A stretch of 64,000 nucleotides of DNA, taken from NCBI GenBank assembly GCA_034620365.1, contig JAQGEQ010000192.1, forward strand, positions 1,669,001-1,733,000. Reading direction: 5' to 3'. The position numbers and the translations under genes were made by a program. The stretch is from Pegea sp. RAD2-039. Lineage: Eukaryota > Chordata > Thaliacea > Salpida > Salpidae. The notes under the pieces were generated by a model. That model was given only the letters and a program-made list of their open reading frames with translations, did not search any database and had not been told where the DNA came from. Positions 56,246 to 64,000 of the stretch are shown here, one piece after another (positions within the stretch are counted from its first letter, which is position 1; each line of letters opens with the position of its first letter).

Positions 56246-59200
56246 ATGCATAGTATGAGTAGCATGGGACGCGCTAGAAGTCGGACTGCAAATGATTCAG
56301 GTTTAAATAAGAGTTAAAAATAGCTAACTGTTAAATTTGAAAGTTAATATATAATGTCATTTTATTTACTGGACTTAATTTAATTTTTAAGTAATTTGTT
56401 TATTTTTGACTTCATAACTCTTTCTAATTTGTGTTATAAGTATAAGACTCAATATTTGTATTTAAGGCCGAAGAAATCAAGTTGGTGGTTATGAAAATGA
56501 TGGAAGAAATGGAGCAAGCTCAAATAGACATCATGACGCTTCCTCAAATAGACATCATCATGGAGCTTCTTCAAATAGACATCATTATGGAGCAAGCTCA
56601 AATAGACATCATCATGGTGTTACCTCAAATAATGGAAATGGTTTTGCCTCAAATAATGGAAATGGTTTTGCCTCAAATAATGGAAATGGTTTTGCCTCAA
56701 ATAATGGAAATGGTTTTGCCTCAAATAATGGAAATGGTATTCCCTCAAATAATGGAAATGGTTTTGCCTCAAATAATGGAAATGGTTTTCCCTCAAATAA
56801 TGGAAATGGTTTTGCCTCAAATAATGGAAATGGTATTGCCTCAAATAATGGAAATGGTGTTCCTTCAAATAGAGAGAATCCAGCTGGAAATTTAAATGGT
56901 GAAATTTTATAAAATATTTCCTTAAAAATAACTTATATTTAATAGGTACTGGTGACCAAAGTTTGGTCGTTGGTGGCAAAAAAAAGTATGATTCTTCAAT
57001 GTTTGCCCCAACTACTAAACCTAGCCATATATCCAACAAGAAAGGTATTTATGATGATTTTTTAGCTTTAAATTACCTTATTATTCTATTTTGCTCCAAC
57101 TAGGTGCAACAGGTCTTCCAGTGCAACTTTATAGCAACTATTTTAGTCTGAAGTGCAGACAGAACTGGGTTTTATTTCAATATTGGTAAAATTAGAAATC
57201 CAAACTTTCTTGTTTTACTGACATTTGCTACAAACTTTAATTTTAAGAATCTTATTATCTCTTAATTGAGTCTTTTTAAGATAAGAGTTTTTATCAAAAA
57301 AATCTTTTCAGTGTCGCTTTCTCTCCACAAGTTGATAACCTCGGTGTTAGAAAGGCGATGATAAATCAGCACAAGGGTGTCATATCGCAGATATTTATCT
57401 TCGATGGCAGCATGTTGTTCACTAACAAGCGTTTAGCTGAAAAAGTATTTCTCTCCACCTTATTTGAATTGAACTATTTCTTTATATGAACTAGCTCTTG
57501 TAACAATAGAAATTATTCGGCTGCTGTAATTTTTGTTGTAATTATTTGAAGGTTACCAAACTGAAATCTGCTCGAAAGTTTGATGATGCAGAGATAGATA
57601 TAACCATCACTTTGACCAATGAACTTGCACCTGATTCGAAAGTGTCCCAACAAGTTTATAATATCATCTTTCGACGGTGTGTGATGCTTGTTTATTATCG
57701 ACTATCTTTATTCTTATTCTTTCTGCAAACGTTCATCATCTTTCATATCCAATATATTATTATTTTGATGTTTATTCTGTATTTGAATTGTTCTTAGAAT
57801 TCTTAGTATGGTTTCAATGCAGCAGGTTGGAAGAAATTATTATTCTCCAAAAGATAAAAAATCAGTGGATTGTGGTAGAGATGGCATTTTTGAAATATGG
57901 CCAGGTTTCCAAACCAGCATTTTAAAACACGAAAACAGCGTGATGTTGTGCTCGCAAGTTTCACACAAGGTGAACTTCAATATTTCATAGAGTGATTTGA
58001 AAATGATGTTCCTGTTAACAGCTGATGAGAAAGACCAATGTGCTGGATGCTATTAAGAAGTTGAAGTATGATAAAAACGGGGGTGGAAATCGATCTTTCT
58101 GTGAGAGAGTTGAACGTTTTTTAGTGGGCCAAGTTGTACTTACAAGGTAATCGTGTTTATTCTCGTGTTGTTTCTTTGTAATTAAATGTTTCGATGGTTA
58201 TTTACAGATACAATAATAAGACTTATAGAATTGATGGAATCGAATGGAAAAAAAGAGTTACTGATTCTTTTGAAAAAGGTGACGGAAAGAAGATCACATA
58301 TTTGGACTATTTTAAGCAGGTTAGTCATCTGCAATTACCCGAACTTCTTTACCAAATAGTGATTTTTTGATTAACTCTTTTATGCTAGCAACATCAAGTT
58401 GAGATTCATGACAGAAACCAACCTCTGCTTGTCTCAACTCCAAAAAAAGTTGCAGTCCGCAGTCGACTGCCTTTTGTACATCTAGTTCCGGAGTTGTGTA
58501 CATTGACTGGCATCACTGATGATGTAAGTATTTTATCTCATGCTTTAAAAGCCATCTACAGTTTAATTACTTCATATGCTTTCAGATTCGTAATAATTTT
58601 CAAGTAATGAAAACTTTGGCTCAACATACCAAGCAAGGTCCTTCTAGATACGCTGAAGCAATTCTGAATTTTGTCAATTTAATTCAGAGGTGGGTGTTTA
58701 CTGCTACTGTTGAGTCTTCTATAGTACATGAAAGTGAAGCTGGATTTATATAAAACAATAAAACTAGTTTATCTGCTTCTTAATCACCAAATTTCTTTAC
58801 CCCTTCTACAGTTCTAATGTGTTTTTATGATTAGTTCTTGCCAATATCAAATCATTTTTTACTTCACCAATAATTTTATTCATTTTTTAATCTTTGTTGG
58901 CATTCAATGTCGATCAAGTAACTTATCTATAAGCTCCAACTGCAACAGGGTTTCCAGACCTCGGTATCCCCTCCTGAAAGCCCCAAAATCGTTTTCTATC
59001 TTAATTCTGACTCCATATAAAACTTACACAAAGATTCCCTCTCTTGCCTCTACCTTCTCTATTATTTTGCACAAAATGTTCTCAGGGTAGCTTTGTCACA
59101 ATAGTTGCGCTAACTTGATAATCGTTTACACTGGTAAGGTTAATAATTTAGTTTTGATTGAAAGTTATTTCTGGTTTGTGATGGTTTTATAAAAATATCC

Positions 59201-62070
59201 GGTTTTTAAACGTTTGGTTATCTCTCCTTTTCCATTGGAGACAACTTTGTGTAGTAACTACCTTGTGATTTCTTCATCATAACTCGAGAGAGATTTGTTA
59301 AAATAGCTAAATATTTCAGCCGAAATCTTTTGTTGAAAAGTGTTTTCTGTAAACTCTTTAGTTGCTATTTAGATATCTAAATTTGTTGTCTGCTTGCTTG
59401 TAGAACCCCTGCCTCTGCTGAGTTGCTAAGAAATTGGAATTTTAACTTCAGCAATAATTTGGTATCATTACATGGAAGACAACTACCACCAGAGCGAATT
59501 GAATTCGGACGTGTATGTTTTCAATGTTTTATCTTTCGTCATGAGACGGTTGACCCACCACCAAACACAACATTAATTTAACACGCTAATGAGTTTTCAC
59601 AGGTTAAAGTGTTAAGTAGATTTTATTTGATTTAATGGCCGGCATTGGTAATTACAAATCAAAATTCTTACCTCGCTGCCACAACAAGATAATGTTGACA
59701 ACTTGTTTATTGTTATTTTTTCGTCTCTCTATTGTAGCGGTTATTACGTCCGCCTAACCTGCGGAAGGTGCCGGGTTCTAAACCGGGATGAGCACATATT
59801 TGCGACAAGAAAAAGTCCATAAAAAACCCCCAAGTCCTTGATAGTCTTGATTTACGACAACACTTCCAGAAGACGCAAAACTCCAAATTTAAAGCCGGAG
59901 TTAGAGCCTCGTAGACAGTTCTTCACTGAGATGAATCTGTCCGTTACTTGGTAATGAATCCTGCTACATAGGCAACAACTGATTTTCTGACCCGGCTTAC
60001 AGCATGGCCGTTCTCGGCCGAAGCATGCCATACAATTTGAAATATTCTTAGATATTTTTAACTTTAGAAAGTACGATTTTATAACAAGTTATTTTGCTCA
60101 GGGAGCATCTGTACCCCTCGGCCCAGATGCTAGTTTTGATCGGTTCGTAAAGAGTTCTTGTCTTTATAAAACTGAGGCATTGGACAGGTGGCTTGTTGTC
60201 TACTGTAAGCGAGATGAGAATGTAGTCCGCAAGACTGTTGACTCCATGACTAAAGTATGTTTGCTGTAAATGTTTCTTATAAATGGCAATCTACTTACTG
60301 GAGGTGGTCACTGTTGGTAAAAAGTAAAACAATTTTTATACAAAGGTCAGCGTCCAAATGAATTTCCGATTATCTTGTCCGATGGTTGCTCATGTTAATG
60401 ATCCGAGTCTTGACAGCTTCCACCACACTATAAAAATGTTGGCTAAGCAAAATAAGAATGGTTTTCAATTGGTAAATAAATGACATATTAACTTTTCAAC
60501 ATTATTCTTTAAAATATAATTTTTTGAACCAAAAACCTAATAAAAACTTTGTTTATCTTCTAGATCTTCGTGTTTCTACCAAACGCATCTAAGGATAGAT
60601 ACGATAGTTTGAAAACTTTATGCTGCGTAGAGCTGGGAATACCTAGCCAAGTAAGTAACTTGTGACACAAATGAGCAGCGCTTTGAAACGGTTTGAAACC
60701 GTCCCTATTTACATAAAAGAAAGTTAAATGGTTATGTTGAGAAAAGTCCGTCTAAAAATATGATTTTCAAGCTTTGATGTGTTTGATCTGTAAAAAGTTG
60801 TCAACTCACAAAAGTTAAATGTGAAATTATTACTTTCAGTTTGCACTGGTACGTACACTGATGAATGATAAACGACATTTGAGTGTTTGTAGCAAGATTA
60901 TCATTCAAATGAGTGTAAAACTCGGTGGTGAAGCGTGGAAACTTTCAATTCCGGTAATTACCTGAAAATCTCTTCACTTCAACGTCGTCAGTGTTTTTGT
61001 ATTACAGCTGAAAGATACGATGATTGTTGGTATTGATTCTTACCATGATTCTGCTTGTAGAGGAGCTTCGGTCGGGGCGTTTGTTTCTAGCTTCAACAAC
61101 AGTTTCACCAGGTCTCTAATTTGTTTGTAAATACCTCATCGGTGTTTCCATTTTCACAAAGATTGTCTTCAGCTAATTTAACAAATTGTTCTCAATAAAA
61201 TGTTTTTCTTCAACAGATGGCATTCACATCCAACTTTTCAAGGTCCATCTGAAGAACTCATCAATTCATTAGGTGTTTGTGTGATAGGTGAATGATTTCT
61301 TGAATCAAACATTTTCTTAGTTTTACTGAACTTGTCATACAGCCGCGTTGAAGAACTATCAGAAGTACAATAACAATTGCTTGCCCTCATCTATATTTCT
61401 TTATCGTGATGGAGTAGGTGATGGACAAATTAGTCACGTGAAAGATCATGAGATTGTTCAAATGCAAAACGCTATCGAACAATATACTGGAGGCAAAAAG
61501 TAAGTTGAGAAAGTCTTATTTCAAAACTAAGTGATAAAATATTCTTGAAATCTTTCAGAATTAACTTGACAGTGATCATTGTCAACAAACGGATCATGTC
61601 AAGATTCTTCAAGTGTGATGCTGGTAACCGATTAAACAACCCTCAACCTGGTACGGTGGTCGATGATGTAATCACAAAACCTGACAGGTTGCTGACCACT
61701 AATTTTCTGTTGTTGCTTATCAGCGTTTTATTTGTTTTAAACCATCTCAGATACGATTTCTTTGTGGTGAGCCAGTCTGTCCGTGAAGGTACAGTCACTC
61801 CGACCTACTTCAATGTAATCCATGATGATTGCAAGATAAAAACTGATCACCTACAACGTCTTACCTACAAACTCTGTCATTTGTATTATAATTGGCCGGT
61901 AAGTTTCATTTCAGTTGATGTCATCTGAAATGAATGTTTTATTTTACCTTCAGGGTACAGTCAGAGTGCCTGCTCCCTGTGTATACGCCCACAAGCTCGC
62001 GTTTCTTATTGGACAGAGTATACACAAACCAGTTTCGCCTTCACTTAGCGACAAGCTCTATTATTTATAG
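56246..62070 (+). CDS. piwi: Piwi-clade Argonaute, 22 exons, 959 aa
   Basis: piRNA-guided endonuclease of germline or stem cells. Exons: 56246-56300, 56467-56898, 56946-57044, 57104-57185, 57312-57444, 57552-57676, 57807-57969, 58022-58146, 58208-58319, 58389-58523, 58586-58689, 59404-59512, 60102-60254, 60346-60471, 60564-60650, 60840-60953, 61008-61111, 61217-61287, 61343-61499, 61559-61687, 61751-61898, 61954-62070; 2880 nt in phase. The N terminus [17 protein letters not shown] has an Arg motif of the kind methylated for Tudor binding, then a long Asn/Gly/Ser repeat (to about residue 155). N/PAZ region: [55 protein letters not shown] about 365-490. PIWI domain: [25 protein letters not shown] and [12 protein letters not shown] supply a complete D-E-D-H set. 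It ends LSDKLYYL, as Piwis do. Several introns carry insertions. Confidence 0.96.
56548..56872 (+). repeat. Coding tandem repeats in Piwi exon 2: about 27-bp then 24-bp units
   Basis: In the true frame, four or five units like SSNRHHHGA (56515-56625) pass into about ten units of SNNGNGFA (24 bp; CTCAAATAATGGAAATGGTT core), with FP, IP, IA and VP variants near the right end. Both alternative plus frames and the minus strand also stay open because the unit length is a multiple of 3. Confidence 0.93.
59723..60045 (+). mobile_element. tRNA-Val-derived SINE-like insertion in Piwi intron 12
   Basis: 59723-59795 resembles a tRNA. The A-box region is TGTAGCGGTTATTACG. A perfect 5-bp anticodon stem TCCGC/GCGGA encloses CTAACCT, giving anticodon AAC (Val). 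The B box is GGTTCTAAACC. The acceptor strands do not pair, the T stem has a G-G mismatch, and position 57 is T, so it is not a working tRNA. A non-tRNA body of about 250 bp that is clearly GC-richer than the intron follows (to about 60045). That head-plus-body layout is the SINE plan. Intron bounds are 59513-60101. Confidence 0.6.
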
Positions 62071-62230
62071 ATGTATCTACTATTAGTATTCGTTATTAAT
62101 TGGGTCGATGTTTTTCCGACCCCTACTTACTTGGCCCTTTTTTTTGGCAAACTATGTTTTTCTTGATGTAGTCAGCAACGAAATTGAATGTCTTGTTGGC
62201 TACAGGGCCAGTGCAGAAGTTTTCAGATTA
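62071..62230 (+). promoter_or_regulatory. Short gap between Piwi and the next gene with acceptor-like tract (possible trans-splice site)
   Basis: 160 bp separate the Piwi stop from the next ATG. The gap has pyrimidine runs (GGCCCTTTTTTTT, then TATGTTTTTCTTGATGTAG ending at 62170), and no AATAAA was seen before the acceptor. This would let the downstream message begin at 62171. Confidence 0.4.
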
Positions 62231-64000
62231 ATGGCTAAAAGTATGTATATTAGCATTCAGTTTAACGCGTTCTTTTACTGAAGTTCACTCAAATAAATTG
62301 AGATATGACTCCTTGGTTTTTGAAGTTTTATCACAGACTTGCTGATTGGTTAGTTTTAAGGATAGCTGTTACATTTGATCTGTCATTGACCCAGAATCTT
62401 ACTGATTCACATCTAAACTCGCCATGATCAAATCCAATATTTTCCTAGTAAATTATGATGATTCAAATAGGGATTTAGATTTGTCTCAACAAGATTATCA
62501 AATAATTCAATTTAACTGACTACATGTTAAATACGAGTGTCTAATTGTTTGCAACTAAAAAGTCTTCGATGAAGACATAATGTCTGACTATTCATTTATA
62601 CAAACTTTTCCATCAATTGTTTACAATTAGCTTGAGAATTTATGCAAATAAAGATAAACAAATAAATAGTGTTCCAGTCAACTTAGTTGATATTAAGCCA
62701 TGTTTGTATCATTTAAGACTAGTAGTTTATTATCGCTCAAGTAACTGGGTCATAGCAGTTAGAGGTAGATAAAAAGCAGAGATTTTAATGTTATAAAAAA
62801 TAATTACTTGGTCAAACTTTTAATGCCAATCAGAAAGAAATAAGCTAAAGGCGCTTTTCGTATCACAGTATTATTTACTAGATCTTGTTCTTAAACAAGT
62901 AAAACTGTTATCATCTATAGATCAACGCATTCCGAAAAAATGAACTTACAACTGTTCAATTTCACAAATATTTATTTATTTTGTTTTTTTCCTATTATAA
63001 ATGCAATATGTGAGCCAAACAAATTCCTTTCTTCTTGTTTAAGTAACGCAGAGAAGTAAGTCAAATTGATCATTTTGTACTAGATCTATAAATGATATTT
63101 ATTTTTTAAGTAGTCTTATTCTTAATTTTCAAGATTAATAAAATAAAAACTATCATCATAATTTATGTTCATTTTTACTACCAAGTCAGTGTTGAAATAA
63201 TTTTTACCGAATTTCCCCCCAAAAGACCAACCCAATTTAGTGGCTTAATTTCAAAGTATTTACAGCTCTCTATGGATCAAATCACTAGAACCTATAGATC
63301 AACAAAACTGTCGAAATTTTCTAGAAAACTACAAAAATAACTCTAAAAAAGGTTCAAAATATATCATCACAAAATTTCTTTGAAAAGTAAAATAATAATT
63401 TATTCAATCTTTTGACTTAGAGCCGTTATGGGATAGCAGAGAAGAAACAGTTACAATCACTGATTACATAAGAGGTGGTATCTACATCTTGAGACATATC
63501 GAGCTAACATATTTTTCATTTTAGATTTGCTATCATTTAAAGAAGACATGTTAGATCTAAATGAACTAATGTATGCAGTATCACCTTGTTGGATTTATTC
63601 GGAATACTTAAAACTTTTTTGGTCAGATTATTTCAATTTAAGAAAAAATTTCAAAATTGTATCACCAAGAAATTTAAAATCATGTTGGACGGTTAATAAT
63701 GGCTCAGTAACTTTAATTCCTTTAAGGAATAAGTGAGATCTAAAGCTTTTTCCATATTTCCCAAAATCGATTATTACTTTCATGCTAATTGTAATAAAAC
63801 ACAGGTTATTATTATAAGGTGATAACTATTATCAAATGAAATGTTTATTTAAACTACATTTATTTAACTTATAATTAAATGATTGAAAAATTCTAATAGT
63901 GCTGCGCCAGGAGATGTTTTAGTAGCAGTAGAGATTGTAATAGGAATCAATCATGATGAAGCTATGTATCAACATTTTGGTGAATACATAATACAAGTTA
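62231..64000 (+). CDS. Unrecognised gene directly downstream of Piwi, 5' part (3' end outside window)
   Basis: Four exons join in phase: 62231-62240 (ATG GCT AAA A, donor GTATGT), 63421-63477, 63525-63732 and 63900-64000 onward. The protein starts MAKKPLWDSREETVTITDYI and continues RGDLLSFKEDMLDLNELMYA, VSPCWIYSEYLKLFWSDYFN and CWTVNNGSVTLIPLRNN, then AAPGDVLVAVEIVIGINHDE and AMYQHFGEYIIQV at the window edge. GDVLVAVEIV has the look of a beta strand in a C2-like domain, but that is a weak resemblance and no family is recognised. No signal peptide. The reading 63527-63736 runs past the true donor GTGAGA at 63733. The 1.2-kb first intron (62241-63420) shows nothing else. Start choice rests on phase and on the short spacing to Piwi. 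Confidence 0.6.

Noticed and set aside
56482-57039. Met/Ile/Gln-rich plus frame and His/Tyr-rich minus frame over Piwi exon 2
   Set aside because: Shadow frames of the 24-bp coding repeat; the Piwi reading frame (SNNGNGFA) is fixed by phase from exons 1 and 3.
58321-58503. Minus-strand open frame of 60 codons
   Set aside because: Antisense of Piwi exon 10 and its intron.
59723-59795. Functional tRNA-Val(AAC)
   Set aside because: Acceptor stem does not pair, T stem has a G-G mismatch, and T-loop position 57 is T; treated as SINE head.
61545-61928. 127-codon plus frame
   Set aside because: Piwi exons 20 and 21 read through the intron 61688-61750; the conserved protein requires splicing.

Overview
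This is eukaryotic, metazoan nuclear DNA. It is strongly AT-rich, genes are split by many GT-AG introns, and the proteins include a Wnt ligand, a Piwi-clade Argonaute, SNX27 and a long-tailed class I myosin. I rebuilt gene models by hand from splice sites, reading phase and remembered family motifs. Most introns are short (about 50-700 bp). Genes sit in higher-GC islands separated by AT-rich spacers with tandem repeats and decayed retroelements. Two same-strand pairs have very short gaps holding a strong 3' splice acceptor but no AATAAA. That is the layout expected of operons resolved by spliced-leader trans-splicing, as in tunicates and some flatworms and cnidarians. I lean towards a tunicate, but this is inference and no spliced-leader gene was found.

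Layout. 118-6263 (+): MYO1E/MYO1F-type myosin, 5' end outside the window, with two minisatellites in its introns. 7680-8006 and 8073-8804 (-): TFIIA gamma (GTF2A2) behind a leucine-rich-repeat gene, a probable operon. 12237-15450 (-): SNX27. 18946-21082 (-): PIPOX. 21979-27725 (-): EFL1. 29088-31179 (-): PTAR1. 32290-33096: 3' part of a decayed non-LTR retrotransposon. 36074-40810 (-): a Wnt gene in five exons. 41000-41529 (+): 3' exons of an unrecognised small-protein gene. 46947-47786 (-) and 48412-48687 (+): two weaker gene candidates in an otherwise empty 40.8-56.2 kb stretch. 56246-62070 (+): Piwi, 22 exons, with a 24-bp repeat expanded in its N-terminal coding region and a tRNA-derived SINE-like insertion in an intron. 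62231-64000 (+): 5' part of an unrecognised gene that starts 160 bp after the Piwi stop and may be co-transcribed with it.

The genes are mostly unrelated housekeeping and signalling functions: actin motor, basal transcription, endosomal recycling, peroxisomal amine oxidation, 60S ribosome maturation, prenyltransferase-related, Wnt signalling and piRNA silencing. No single pathway ties the window together. The best candidates for something new are the gene behind Piwi, the unidentified gene next to Wnt, the two operon-like junctions, and an apparent excess of the palindrome TGACGTCA in coding and non-coding DNA alike.
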